A stretch of 64,000 bases of DNA from Psittacicella hinzii (GCF_003585885.1 NZ_NRHC01000016.1:55707-119706); one strand, 5' to 3'; positions 1-7,775 are shown, numbered from the stretch's first letter. Notes: a model not told the origin generated them from the sequence alone. A program made the numbers and translations.

Positions 1-50
1 TTTGAATCTGACATATTTTTAAGGAAAATAAAAGCTTTGAGAAATTTTAT

Positions 51-78
51 AAAAAAGAAGGCAAGAGCCTTCTTTTTT
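51..78. terminator. Terminator downstream of dsbA
   Basis: A 10-bp stem (53-62 with 67-76) has a 4-base loop (AAGA), with an A-run on one side and a T-run on the other. It can therefore terminate in either direction. It lies 9 bases beyond the dsbA stop and would end that transcript. Bases 1-50 contain nothing recognisable. Confidence 0.8.
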
Positions 79-86
79 ATTGAAAA

Positions 87-761
87 TTATTTAGTTGTTT
101 TTAAAAGAATTTCTTTAATTTGATTAACAACCGCGTCACCTATTTGGCTAGGAGTTGGGTTTTGATAAGGAATAGCAATACTACTTAAGTTTAACTCATA
201 TTTACCGTTAATGATAAAAGTTGGAGTTTGACGAATATCGTACTGTTTTGTTAATTCCTCTTGTTTATTATAGAAAGTATTAACAGCAGAGCTATTCCAT
301 AAAGCATCTGTATCTGCTTTATTTAGTTTCAAATTAGTAGAAACCCAATCTTTTAATACTTGATCGCTACCTTTATATTTGTAAGGTAGGTCAAATGCAC
401 TACTTAAAAGATCATCTCTTTTTGTAACATATAACACTGAACGTAAACGAGCAAAGTCATTATAAATTGGAGTGTTAGACATTACAATGTGGAATTCAAG
501 AAACTCACCATTATCAGGATAAGTTTGTTTTAACATTTCTTTAATTTTTTCAGGTACTTCATACACTTTAGTGAAGTCAGCACAGTGAGTACAGCTTAAA
601 GACATAGCCATATAAACTGTAGGATTAGGTGTCTGTGGTTGATTTAAAGCAGTGTAATCCTTACCTGCAACAACATTAGCAGAGCTTAGGTTAGAAAAAA
701 ATAAAGCTAAGCTAGCTGCGCTGAAAGTAAATAAGCTTTTTTTGATTAATTGTAAATTCAT
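87..761 (-). CDS. dsbA: Thiol:disulfide interchange protein DsbA
   Basis: A periplasmic dithiol oxidase that introduces disulfide bonds into exported proteins. The 224-residue product has a signal peptide (basic start, hydrophobic stretch about 9-27), a thioredoxin-fold active site C57-T-H-C60 and the cis-proline loop T179-P180. The usual DsbA dipeptide is P-H, so CTHC is a variant that may shift the redox potential. Length is close to the usual 208. It stands alone with its own terminator. Likely client proteins in the window are the two-cysteine FtsN-like protein and NlpD. The partner DsbB is not in the window. DsbA is the best call because of the helical insert and the signal peptide. Confidence 0.88.
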   Translation of the reverse strand: MNLQLIKKSLFTFSAASLALFFSNLSSANVVAGKDYTALNQPQTPNPTVYMAMSLSCTHCADFTKVYEVPEKIKEMLKQTYPDNGEFLEFHIVMSNTPIYNDFARLRSVLYVTKRDDLLSSAFDLPYKYKGSDQVLKDWVSTNLKLNKADTDALWNSSAVNTFYNKQEELTKQYDIRQTPTFIINGKYELNLSSIAIPYQNPTPSQIGDAVVNQIKEILLKTTK

Positions 762-833
762 AGTTACTTCTTGGATAGGTTAATTAAAGATATCTATATA
801 GTATAGTTTTATAGACAAAATTTAAAATTACAA

Positions 834-1913
834 TTAACGATATTTAGTTGCAAATGATTTCATAAAGTCAATTAAAGCATCTACAGCTTCTTCAGGTAAA
901 GCATTATAGGTAGAAGCTCTTAATCCACCAAAAACTTTATGACCTTTTAATCCAGATAGACCAGCTTCTTTAGCTTCTTGTACAAATTTAGCGTCAAGCT
1001 CTTCACTTGGAGTTGTAAAAGAAACATTCATGCGTGATCTAATGCTAGGATCAACTTTGTTTGTATAAAAGTCTTCTGAATCTATATAGTTGTATAACTT
1101 CTCAGCTTTACGAATATTTAGTTTTTCTAAGTTGCTTAGATTACCAAATTTTTCTTTAAGATGATTAAAAGTTAATCCACATGTATACCAGCTAAAAGTA
1201 GCAGGAGTGTTGAATAAAGAATCTGATTTATAGTAAACATCCCAATTTAAGATAGTTGGGCAGTAAGGAGCTGCATTACCCAGTAAAGATTTTTTTACTA
1301 TATATATAGTTACCCCTGAGCAACCAATATTTTTTTGCGCACCAGCGTAGATAACATCATAGTCAGATACATTAATTGGGCGCGATAAGATATCAGAGCT
1401 CATGTCAGCTACGACCATAACGCCAGGAGAAACTTTTGGAGGTGTAAAGTTTTCAATCCCCTCAATAGTTTCGTTAGCGGTAAAGTGAACATAGTCACAG
1501 TCTTTTGTTTCTTCAGTCCAATCTAATTTTGTTGGTTTGAAGTTTTGGTCAACTAGTTCTGCAATTTTAACTTCAAGATATTTTTTTGCTTCAAGCGCAG
1601 GTTGGCGCGACCAATGTCCTGAAGTTAAGTAAAGTGCGCGTTTGTGTTTTAATGGCAAGTTTAAAGGAACAGCATCAAAAGCTCCACGACCACCACCTTG
1701 TAGGAATAAAACCGCGTAGTCTTCAGGAATACCTAATAACTCTCTAAAGGTTTTTTCCATGTTTTGAGCAAATGCCATAAACTCAGCACCGCGGTGACTA
1801 ACTTCGAACACCGAAGAGTGAGTGTTTTGCCAATTACATAACTCTTGTTTAATTTGATCTACTACTTCTGGAAATAAAGCAGAAGGACCTGCTGCGTAAT
1901 TAAAATATTTCAT
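834..1913 (-). CDS. serC: Phosphoserine aminotransferase SerC
   Basis: A PLP enzyme that converts 3-phosphohydroxypyruvate to phosphoserine, and also acts in pyridoxine synthesis. The product begins MKYFNYAAGPSALF, the normal SerC N-terminus. The reading frame continues 7 codons upstream, but the start at 1913 is preceded by an AGGA ribosome site about 8 bases away and matches the family, so I use it (359 residues). Visible motifs are GGGRGAF in the phosphate-binding region and the PLP lysine K194 in AGAQKNIG. The gene follows mltF on the same strand with an 81-base gap and is probably transcribed separately. Confidence 0.93.
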   Translation of the reverse strand: MKYFNYAAGPSALFPEVVDQIKQELCNWQNTHSSVFEVSHRGAEFMAFAQNMEKTFRELLGIPEDYAVLFLQGGGRGAFDAVPLNLPLKHKRALYLTSGHWSRQPALEAKKYLEVKIAELVDQNFKPTKLDWTEETKDCDYVHFTANETIEGIENFTPPKVSPGVMVVADMSSDILSRPINVSDYDVIYAGAQKNIGCSGVTIYIVKKSLLGNAAPYCPTILNWDVYYKSDSLFNTPATFSWYTCGLTFNHLKEKFGNLSNLEKLNIRKAEKLYNYIDSEDFYTNKVDPSIRSRMNVSFTTPSEELDAKFVQEAKEAGLSGLKGHKVFGGLRASTYNALPEEAVDALIDFMKSFATKYR

Positions 1914-1994
1914 TGCAAAATCCTGATTTGACACGTTGATAGTCTAATGATAGTTATCATAGCATAAAATAATTTTTTAGCTATAGCTTCAGAG

Positions 1995-3311
1995 TTAAAA
2001 CCTATAAAAATGAGTATAGTTAATAATCATATAGTGCCATTTGCGTACATTAATAATATACTCAGAAGCTAACTTACCATTGATCTTGCCATATTTATGC
2101 TTTTCATTACTCATGTCTGGATAGTGCTTTGCTAAGTCAACCCAAGAGTTTGGATCAAAGCCGTGTTTTCTCAACCAAGTTCGAGCATCGATAATTTTAG
2201 CAATTCCTTGGTTGTAATTGGAAATAGCAAACATGTCTCGATCATAACCTTTAATTTCTTTAGTTAGGTTATTGCGAAATTTCATTAATAATTTCGTACC
2301 TTCAGTAATTGACTGTTTGGCATCAAGTTTATTAGTAACCCCAAGAGCTTTGGCTGAAGCATTAGTTAGCATCATTAAACCACTAGGTCCCCAAGGACTT
2401 ACGGCGTCAGGTGTCCAACGAGACTCTTGATAACCTACAGCCATAACCAAACGCCAATCCATTTCAGTTGCGTTTTTGCGGAAGAGGGGGCTATATTGAA
2501 GAAATTTAGTTTGCATGTTACTAACAAAACTTCTATTCTCTTCACGATTAAAGAACTTTAATGAATTTAAGTTGTTGTATTTAATATCTGTAAACGTTTT
2601 AGTATTGATGAAGTTATCTAGGAAATTGTTGAAATCATTTCGTAGTTCATCATTTTTGATAAAGAACACGTCATTGATTGTAACATCTTTCCCATTCTTA
2701 TCTTTTGCGTTAAAAAGCTTGGTTGTAGGGTAAATTTGCTGTAGTGCTCTAGCTTTATTTTCAGAAGTAACAATGTAGCGCACATTTAAAGTTTGATACT
2801 TATTTAAGTTAGCAACTTTTTTAAATAAGCCAAAAATATTTAAATCAGTCTCGTGGATTTTCAAGGGTAAAACCTTACTATAATCCGCTCCCGCTGCTTG
2901 AAAGATATTGTTACTATGAGTTGGGTATCTTACAGTACTGCTTGAATGTTGTTCATAAGCAATAATAGTCAGTTTTTCTACTAGGTAGGGTGTTGTTTGA
3001 TAGTGCTTTTTTAGAAATCTAAAGTGATTGGTTAGATTTCCACCAATAATAGCAACCTCGTTTTGTTCGAGCCCTTTAGCTAAACTTGATAATGAGGGGT
3101 AAACTTTTATATCTAATACCAGATTTCTTTGCTTGGCAAAATTCTCTAGAATTTCATAATCAAGACCAAGAGTAGTCTCCCCATCTTTAATGAAGTAATT
3201 AGGTGTTAAAACCATACCTACTTTTAAGGTTTGGTTATTAGAAGCAAATGCTTGAACGCTAAATACTAAACTAGTCAAAAATATAAGTAGGTACTTTAAA
3301 TAATTGATCAT
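1995..3311 (-). CDS. mltF: Membrane-bound lytic murein transglycosylase F
   Basis: Cleaves peptidoglycan glycan strands with 1,6-anhydro product formation. The frame could begin at 3407, but the start at 3311 gives a proper signal sequence (hydrophobic about 4-22, ending around AFA) and a 438-residue protein. Residues about 27-260 are a periplasmic solute-binding (SBP_bac_3) domain. Residues about 285-430 are the SLT domain, with catalytic Glu296 in AVGYQESRW followed by SPWGPSGLMMLT. There is no lipobox cysteine, so it is not an outer-membrane lipoprotein of the MltC type. The Shine-Dalgarno match (AAGGA) is rather far, about 17 bases from the start. Confidence 0.88.
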   Translation of the reverse strand: MINYLKYLLIFLTSLVFSVQAFASNNQTLKVGMVLTPNYFIKDGETTLGLDYEILENFAKQRNLVLDIKVYPSLSSLAKGLEQNEVAIIGGNLTNHFRFLKKHYQTTPYLVEKLTIIAYEQHSSSTVRYPTHSNNIFQAAGADYSKVLPLKIHETDLNIFGLFKKVANLNKYQTLNVRYIVTSENKARALQQIYPTTKLFNAKDKNGKDVTINDVFFIKNDELRNDFNNFLDNFINTKTFTDIKYNNLNSLKFFNREENRSFVSNMQTKFLQYSPLFRKNATEMDWRLVMAVGYQESRWTPDAVSPWGPSGLMMLTNASAKALGVTNKLDAKQSITEGTKLLMKFRNNLTKEIKGYDRDMFAISNYNQGIAKIIDARTWLRKHGFDPNSWVDLAKHYPDMSNEKHKYGKINGKLASEYIINVRKWHYMIINYTHFYRF

Positions 3312-3460
3312 ATTATTAAAAAGATAATTCCTTAAGTTATAAAGATGTGAAGATATTTTAGCATATAGAGATTTAATAATAAGGAAAAGCGTAACAGAGA
3401 AAATCAATTACTATCTATCTATTAGAGAATAAACTCTATAGTCAAACGCTAAAATCAGGT

Positions 3461-3466
3461 TATAAT
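3461..3466 (+). promoter_or_regulatory. Probable -10 box of ybeD
   Basis: A perfect TATAAT lies 38 bases before the ybeD start. No convincing -35 box is visible at the proper spacing, so this is a modest call. Confidence 0.4.
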
Positions 3467-3504
3467 AGAGCAGAAAAAGAATATACAAAAATTTAGAGGT
3501 ATAT

Positions 3505-3771
3505 ATGTTAGGAACTAAAATTCCAGAATTAATGGACTTTCCATCTGAAGTTAGTTTTAAAGTTGTCGGTGATAAAGAGGAAATTATCTTAGCCGGTATT
3601 AATAAGTTGATGCAAGAGCATAACATTAAAGATTTTAATGTAACGACAAGAAAAAGTAGCAAAGGTAATTATGTTTCTTGCTCTGTAACTTTAAATGTAG
3701 AAAGTCCTGCTCAAATGGAACTTTTATACACAGAGTTTTCTAAGATAGAAACTGTTAGAGTTGTTATCTAA
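3505..3771 (+). CDS. ybeD: YbeD/DUF493 family protein
   Basis: A small cytosolic ACT-like alpha/beta protein of 88 residues, the usual length. The pattern PELMDFPSEVSFKVVG near the start, SSKGNYVSCSVTLN in the middle and the closing KIETVRVVI match the YbeD family well. The biochemical role is not firmly established. In enterobacteria ybeD sits beside lipB and dacA; here lipB is 14 kb away and the neighbours are mltF (divergent) and a tRNA array, so the old context is lost. The start at 3505 is the first ATG and gives the normal N-terminus. Confidence 0.85.
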   Translation: MLGTKIPELMDFPSEVSFKVVGDKEEIILAGINKLMQEHNIKDFNVTTRKSSKGNYVSCSVTLNVESPAQMELLYTEFSKIETVRVVI

Positions 3772-3789
3772 CAAATATTAGCTTTAATT

Positions 3790-3832
3790 GAGGGGAGAGA
3801 TCTTTATATATGAGGTTTCTCCTCTCTTTAAC
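3790..3832 (+). terminator. Likely ybeD terminator
   Basis: A 9-bp stem with one G-T pair (3790-3798 with 3818-3826) is followed by a short T-rich tail. The loop is long (19 bases), so it is weaker than others in the window. Confidence 0.5.
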
Positions 3833-4235
3833 TATATAAAGAAGATTGTAAAGTCTATATCCCATAGTGTAAGTACAGCAAGCATTTAAGAGAAGACTAG
3901 GTGGTCATATATTAGATTATATTGTTATTAAGTCTATTATTAAGAGGAGAGTAATAGTAGAGGCTTGTGTTTCAATATATTCAAACCCCATTTAACTTTA
4001 ATCAAATTGAGTTGGTTTAATTTTAGTGGAAGGAATGTCTTTTTCTTGTGAATATTTTGCTTTAATAAAAAAATGTTAAATAAAAAGGTTAATTTATTTG
4101 GTTTATTGCTAATTTTTTCTTATATTAACCTGCAAAAAGTAACTTTTTAGCTAAAATAAGTAATTATTTAGATAAAACTAGCGATTTTTTGGTTAGTAAA
4201 AAACAACAGATTAAAGACTTTTTTAAATTTTGTTG
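3833..4235. other. AT-rich gene-free stretch
   Basis: About 400 bases with no reading frame I can support on either strand. The only structure I see is a loose inverted repeat GGTTAAT...ATTAACC around 4089-4128 spanning a T-rich loop. It may be decayed sequence left when the neighbourhood was rearranged. Confidence 0.5.
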
Positions 4236-4264
4236 TTGACATTAAACTTTAATTATTGCATAAT
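4236..4264 (+). promoter_or_regulatory. Strong sigma-70 promoter of the tRNA array
   Basis: TTGACA at 4236-4241 is a perfect -35 box, then 17 bases, then CATAAT at 4259-4264. Transcription would begin near 4271, about 58 bases before the first tRNA. This is the best -35 box in the window, as expected for stable RNA. Confidence 0.85.
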
Positions 4265-4328
4265 ATACCCGTTAGCCAAGGGAAGCAAAGAAAAAAAGCT
4301 TAGATATTTGGTTAATAATACAGTATTC

Positions 4329-4404
4329 GCCTCGATAGCTCAGTCGGTAGAGCAAGGGATTGAAAATCCCTGTGTCGCTGGTTCGATTCCGGCTCGAGGC
4401 ACCA
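4329..4404 (+). tRNA. tRNA-Phe (GAA), copy 1
   Basis: A 76-base cloverleaf with acceptor GCCTCGA/TCGAGGC, discriminator A and encoded CCA. The anticodon arm AGGGA/TCCCT encloses TTGAAAA, with anticodon GAA at 4362-4364. The T-arm contains GGTTCGATTCC. It is the first gene of a five-tRNA transcript. Confidence 0.96.
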
Positions 4405-4454
4405 TTTTATAAAAATTTCTTTTTAGTTAAAGAGATTTATTAAATAGTTGCGAT

Positions 4455-4530
4455 TCCTCCTTAGTTCAGTCGGTAGAACGGCGGACTGTTAATCCGTATG
4501 TCGCTGGTTCAAGTCCAGCAGGAGGAGCCA
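4455..4530 (+). tRNA. tRNA-Asn (GTT), copy 1
   Basis: A 76-base cloverleaf with acceptor TCCTCCT/AGGAGGA, discriminator G and encoded CCA. The anticodon GTT is at 4488-4490 in the loop CTGTTAA. It is separated from the preceding tRNA-Phe by 50 bases. Confidence 0.96.
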
Positions 4531-4575
4531 CTTTTTTATTGTTATCTTTTTATAGATTAAGAAGATATTTACAAT

Positions 4576-4651
4576 TCCTCCTTAGTTCAGTCGGTAGAAC
4601 GGCGGACTGTTAATCCGTATGTCGCTGGTTCAAGTCCAGCAGGAGGAGCCA
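4576..4651 (+). tRNA. tRNA-Asn (GTT), copy 2
   Basis: Identical over its 76 bases to the copy at 4455, including the encoded CCA. The 45-base spacer before it is AT-rich and does not resemble the previous spacer beyond a few flanking bases. Confidence 0.96.
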
Positions 4652-4657
4652 TTTTTT

Positions 4658-4733
4658 GCCTCGATAGCTCAGTCGGTAGAGCAAGGGATTGAAAATCCCT
4701 GTGTCGCTGGTTCGATTCCGGCTCGAGGCACCA
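4658..4733 (+). tRNA. tRNA-Phe (GAA), copy 2
   Basis: Identical to the copy at 4329. Only six T residues separate it from the CCA of the preceding tRNA-Asn, so processing must cut within a very short spacer. Confidence 0.96.
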
Positions 4734-4763
4734 TTATTTCAAATAAAAATTCCAATTTTTTAT

Positions 4764-4839
4764 TCCTCCTTAGTTCAGTCGGTAGAACGGCGGACTGTTA
4801 ATCCGTATGTCGCTGGTTCAAGTCCAGCAGGAGGAGCCA
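4764..4839 (+). tRNA. tRNA-Asn (GTT), copy 3
   Basis: Third identical tRNA-Asn, 30 bases after the second tRNA-Phe. It closes the array and is followed by a strong terminator. Confidence 0.96.
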
Positions 4840-4864
4840 CTATTCTTTAATAAGATCTATTTAG

Positions 4865-4896
4865 AAAGGGAAGGTTTATATCTTCCCTTTTTTTTA
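4865..4896 (+). terminator. Terminator of the tRNA array
   Basis: A 9-bp stem (4865-4873 with 4882-4890) with an 8-base loop runs into a long T-tract. It ends the tRNA transcript before rraB. Confidence 0.88.
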
Positions 4897-4966
4897 TTTA
4901 ATTTTAACTAAGCTGTTGTATAATAATCTGCAAGGTTTTCTTTTTAATTTACATTTTTAATTTTTT

Positions 4967-5410
4967 ATGCAAAGTAACCATTCTTACAGCAAAAAGGAAC
5001 TAGAAAAAGTAGTAAATGCTACTTTTGCGGATCTAGAAGCAAATGGATCTTTAAAACATTTAGACCATATCTTCCTTCACCACATTTTATTTAGAAGTGA
5101 AGATTGTATCGAAGAATTTATCAGCAAAGCTAATAAGTTAAATTTTGAGTTTGATGATCCTGAATTTTTTGATAGAGAAATGCTTGAAGATGAAGATCTA
5201 GAGAAATATCCAGAGGGATTTTGGAATTTAGATCTGATTACAGAAAGTACTTTAGAGGAACCAGACGTTCTTTTGGCAGATATAGAAGAAATTCTTAGCT
5301 TAATTGAACAATTTCCAAGCTCAGAAGTTTCATATGGTTTATTTGGTACCTTTGTTGAAGATGGTGAAGATGAAGAAGACTCTGATATAGAGTGGGCTTC
5401 GCAGGATTAA
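4967..5410 (+). CDS. rraB: RraB-like regulator of RNase E
   Basis: A small acidic cytosolic protein of 147 residues, with an Asp/Glu-rich C-terminus (about 128-142). The middle part (HHILFRSEDCIEEFISKA followed by a ...FEFDDPEFF segment) and the closing SYGLFGTFVEDGED follow the layout of RraB (YjgD), which binds RNase E and modulates its activity. Similarity is moderate, so another DUF1260-type protein cannot be excluded. It is a single gene between the tRNA array and a two-way terminator. No upstream Shine-Dalgarno site is obvious. Confidence 0.62.
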   Translation: MQSNHSYSKKELEKVVNATFADLEANGSLKHLDHIFLHHILFRSEDCIEEFISKANKLNFEFDDPEFFDREMLEDEDLEKYPEGFWNLDLITESTLEEPDVLLADIEEILSLIEQFPSSEVSYGLFGTFVEDGEDEEDSDIEWASQD

Positions 5411-5457
5411 AGTTCAAAACAATTACGCTTACAATATTCGTTTTACATATTAAATAA

Positions 5458-5500
5458 CTAAAAACTCCCTCATGCTTATTCTAGCTGAGGGAGTTTTTAG
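5458..5500. terminator. Two-way terminator between rraB and ung
   Basis: A perfect 15-bp stem (5458-5472 with 5486-5500) with a 13-base loop has an A-run on one flank and a T-run on the other. It serves both convergent genes. Confidence 0.9.
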
Positions 5501-5507
5501 TTAAGTA

Positions 5508-6185
5508 TTACCATTTTATAGGTGATTTATCTACACTCTCAAGATATTGGTTAGTTTTTAAAAAACAGTTAGCAGTAAAGAAACCGCGATAAGCACTAAG
5601 CGGAGAAGGATGAACAGTCTCAATAACAAAATTTTTGTCTTTGTTTATGTATTTTAAATACTTCTGTGCATGTTTACCCCAAAGTAAGTAAACTAAGTTT
5701 TCTTCTCTTGCTAAGTGTTTAAAAACCTCAACGATAAAGTCTTCCCATATATCATGTTCAGGTGCTAAAGGTTCTTTCATGTTTACAGTTAATCTGGTGT
5801 TAAGAAGAAATACTCCTTCATTGAGCCAAGGAGTTAAATTTGCTACCCCTTGTATATTAGGTAAATACTCTTCACCAAAATCATACTGTAAAGCTTTAAA
5901 AATATTAGCTAAACTTTTAGGAACCTGATCCGGTAGTTGTGAGCTAAAAGCAAGCCCATGTGCATGATCTGAAGGGTAAGGATCTTGTCCCAAGATAACA
6001 ACTTTTACTTTGTTAAGAGGAAGCTTAAAAGCATTAAATAGTTCATGCTTTTGTGGGCGTATCTTCTCGTTATCACTTGCATATAGTTGTTCTATCTTGT
6101 TTTTCAAATCTGAGTTTGCGATAAACTTTCCAAGATCATTCCAATTACTATTGAGCAATGTTATTTCTTTATCTAACCAATTCAT
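5508..6185 (-). CDS. ung: Uracil-DNA glycosylase
   Basis: Removes uracil from DNA to start base-excision repair in the cytoplasm. The 225-residue protein has the family-1 signature GQDPYP with the catalytic Asp68 in LGQDPYPSDHAHGLAFS, the TVNMKEPL stretch, and the second catalytic motif HPSPLSAYRGF with His192. Length matches E. coli Ung (229). It begins 7 bases after the stop of an unknown 380-codon gene, so the two are very likely one transcript. Confidence 0.95.
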   Translation of the reverse strand: MNWLDKEITLLNSNWNDLGKFIANSDLKNKIEQLYASDNEKIRPQKHELFNAFKLPLNKVKVVILGQDPYPSDHAHGLAFSSQLPDQVPKSLANIFKALQYDFGEEYLPNIQGVANLTPWLNEGVFLLNTRLTVNMKEPLAPEHDIWEDFIVEVFKHLAREENLVYLLWGKHAQKYLKYINKDKNFVIETVHPSPLSAYRGFFTANCFLKTNQYLESVDKSPIKW

Positions 6186-6192
6186 AAAAGTC

Positions 6193-7335
6193 CTAAAGTC
6201 CTTTACCTTTTAAATAAAGGTATAAGTTTTTAAAGTCAACATTGCTGTCACATAAATAACTTAATCTATCTAAAATTAGAATATCCTTTTCATGTAAGAA
6301 TATCTTGTCTTGTTTAGATTTTCTTCTTGCTAATATTAAATATGCAAATAAGTAGATTGGTTGCATTTTAATTCTATTCAAGAAGCTTTCTAGGTTAGTT
6401 TTATCAATAAAATAAGATTGATTAATTAAATCATACTCATATGCTTTTATTGTTAAATACTGTGTAATTAGAAGCTCTACTAAAGGTAGGTCATAAGTGA
6501 TTACACTTCTACGCATTTCTAAAAAGTGCAACTGATCTTTTGGATTTTCAATCCTATCAGAGAAAAAGTTTAAAATAATTTCGTGATAGCTTAAAGGTAA
6601 AAATGTACCCTTACGAACGGTAGGGATCAGTAATAGTAGTGGAAGACGGCAATCAAAGAAATCATTGTCTTTTCCTATCGCCATTTCAATATCCTGATCC
6701 AACTTTTGTAAGAGATGTTGTGGGTACAAATCTTTAACATAGGTTTGATAGAACTTTGAAGGTGCCATTCCAGAGAAATGCGACTCTAGGATGTCATATA
6801 AATCCTGTGACTGTAAGCTGTGCTTATCTTGAATTAAAGAATCCTTATTTTTATAAAAAATATCATTCAAGAAAAAGTTAATTAGTGCTAGGCTATCTAA
6901 GTCAATGTTTCCTTGCTTATCAAATAATTTTTTATTAAATACGTCCTCAATAGAAGCCATTAAAGAAAGAAAACGAGAGTCTAGTTTATCCACTTCTGTC
7001 TTTTGCTTTAAGATGTGGCTGGTAAAAGTTTGATATTCCTTGCTATAAGAGACGATTAGGTCAAATAAATTCTTTTGAGTTAATTTTTGAGCATCAGATA
7101 AAAGAGCCTGGGAGATATTTAGTTTAAATTCTTTTTGCTCTTCAAGAAATTTAGTGAAGATATTAAATTCAGCTTCAAGCTGCGGGGTAATAGTGTTTAG
7201 CTCATCTATTTCAATTGTTGATTCAAGATGCTTGAACTCATTTAAAGAAATATTATTTGCTTGAGACTTGTGCTTTTGTTTAGTCTCTTCTTTATCTTTT
7301 GCTTTATTAAATAAATTAAAAAATTTTTTGAACAT
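6193..7335 (-). CDS. Uncharacterised 380-residue cytosolic protein, operon partner of ung
   Basis: I do not recognise this protein. It has no signal peptide and no clear membrane segment. The first 15 residues (MFKKFFNLFNKAKDK) could form a basic amphipathic helix that touches membrane. Residues 16-30 are Lys/Gln-rich, and the rest is predicted-helical, rich in Leu, Phe, Lys and Asp/Glu, with long apolar-polar alternation. No metal-binding Cys/His cluster, P-loop or other catalytic signature is visible. It lies 7 bases upstream of ung and shares its promoter at 7367-7375. The operon hints at DNA metabolism but does not prove it. Confidence 0.75.
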   Translation of the reverse strand: MFKKFFNLFNKAKDKEETKQKHKSQANNISLNEFKHLESTIEIDELNTITPQLEAEFNIFTKFLEEQKEFKLNISQALLSDAQKLTQKNLFDLIVSYSKEYQTFTSHILKQKTEVDKLDSRFLSLMASIEDVFNKKLFDKQGNIDLDSLALINFFLNDIFYKNKDSLIQDKHSLQSQDLYDILESHFSGMAPSKFYQTYVKDLYPQHLLQKLDQDIEMAIGKDNDFFDCRLPLLLLIPTVRKGTFLPLSYHEIILNFFSDRIENPKDQLHFLEMRRSVITYDLPLVELLITQYLTIKAYEYDLINQSYFIDKTNLESFLNRIKMQPIYLFAYLILARRKSKQDKIFLHEKDILILDRLSYLCDSNVDFKNLYLYLKGKGL

Positions 7336-7366
7336 AAATAATTTAGTTTCTTAGCTTTTTAGCTAA

Positions 7367-7375
7367 ATTATAGCA
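7367..7375 (-). promoter_or_regulatory. Extended -10 promoter for the 380-codon gene and ung
   Basis: Read on the minus strand the site is TGCTATAAT, an ideal extended -10 box, 31 bases before the gene start. A second TGGTATAAA-like site lies just upstream (7380-7388). No good -35 box is visible. Confidence 0.6.
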
Positions 7376-7444
7376 TTAATTTATACCATTACATTAAAGT
7401 AAGCTCAACAATACGTAGTAAAGTAAAAAATATTGAAAAAAGAA

Positions 7445-7473
7445 TAGAAAAGATTTTTTTATTATGCTATAAT
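7445..7473 (+). promoter_or_regulatory. Promoter of the alpha ribosomal operon
   Basis: TGCTATAAT (7465-7473) is a perfect extended -10 box. The -35 region at the normal distance (TAGAAA, 7445-7450) is weak. Transcription would start near 7480, giving a leader of about 290 bases before rpsM. Confidence 0.65.
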
Positions 7474-7480
7474 ACAAGCC

Positions 7481-7643
7481 GTTGGTTTATTCTGTGTAAA
7501 CAATATTACCCGTTAAAATAAATAAGAAAATTAATTTTTTCAAGATAATAAGGGAAATTAAAAAAGTTTATGCAAGTTCTAGATTCTGGTTCTTAGGTTT
7601 TAAAGTAGATATTCTCACCTTAACCGTTTTTAGTTAAACCAAC
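7481..7643 (+). ncRNA. Candidate structured leader RNA or small RNA before rpsM
   Basis: The first bases expected in the transcript, GTTGGTTTA (7481-7489), are perfectly complementary to TAAACCAAC (7635-7643). A 9-bp stem could thus close a domain of about 160 bases. A competing local hairpin (TTAAC...GTTAA) overlaps the 3' strand of that stem. No open reading frame fills the segment, and rpmJ, which often precedes rpsM, is not here. I cannot assign it to a known RNA family. Confidence 0.4.
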
Positions 7644-7658
7644 TTAAAAATCTTAGGC

Positions 7659-7695
7659 AGCATTATTAATAATAATGCTATTTTTATTTTTTGTT
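7659..7695 (+). terminator. Terminator-like hairpin inside the rpsM leader
   Basis: A 9-bp AT-rich stem (7659-7667 with 7671-7679) with a 3-base loop is followed by ATTTTTATTTTTT. It could end a short RNA begun at about 7480, or act as an attenuator, since I see no other promoter between it and rpsM. Confidence 0.5.
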
Positions 7696-7699
7696 ATTA

Positions 7700-7775
7700 A
7701 GACTATGTTTTGAGTATCCTGAAACGGGCTTTTCAAGATACATAGTTTTTTTATTACTCTAGGAGTGCAAATGGC
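7700..7775 (+). promoter_or_regulatory. S4-binding alpha-operon leader element (Alpha_RBS type)
   Basis: The segment GAGTATCCTGAAA-CGGGCT-TTTCA (7712-7735) closely resembles the E. coli alpha-operon pseudoknot that ribosomal protein S4 binds to repress translation. Pairings visible here are ACTAT/ATAGT (7702-7706 with 7742-7746), GTATC/GATAC (7714-7718 with 7737-7741) and TGAAA/TTTCA (7720-7724 with 7731-7735). The element ends at the rpsM ribosome site AGGAG (7761-7765). The S4 gene rpsD is third in the operon, so feedback control is expected. Resemblance is from memory, not a covariance-model hit. Confidence 0.75.

Noticed and set aside
4230..4801. Two 60-codon reading frames across the tRNA array
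   Set aside because: They translate through tRNA genes and share the same peptide only because the tRNA-Phe copies are identical. tRNA structure explains the sequence.
7560..7640. Faint similarity of TTCTCACCTTAACC to a part of 6S RNA
   Set aside because: About a dozen bases only, and the rest of the segment does not show the 6S layout I know. A covariance search would settle it.
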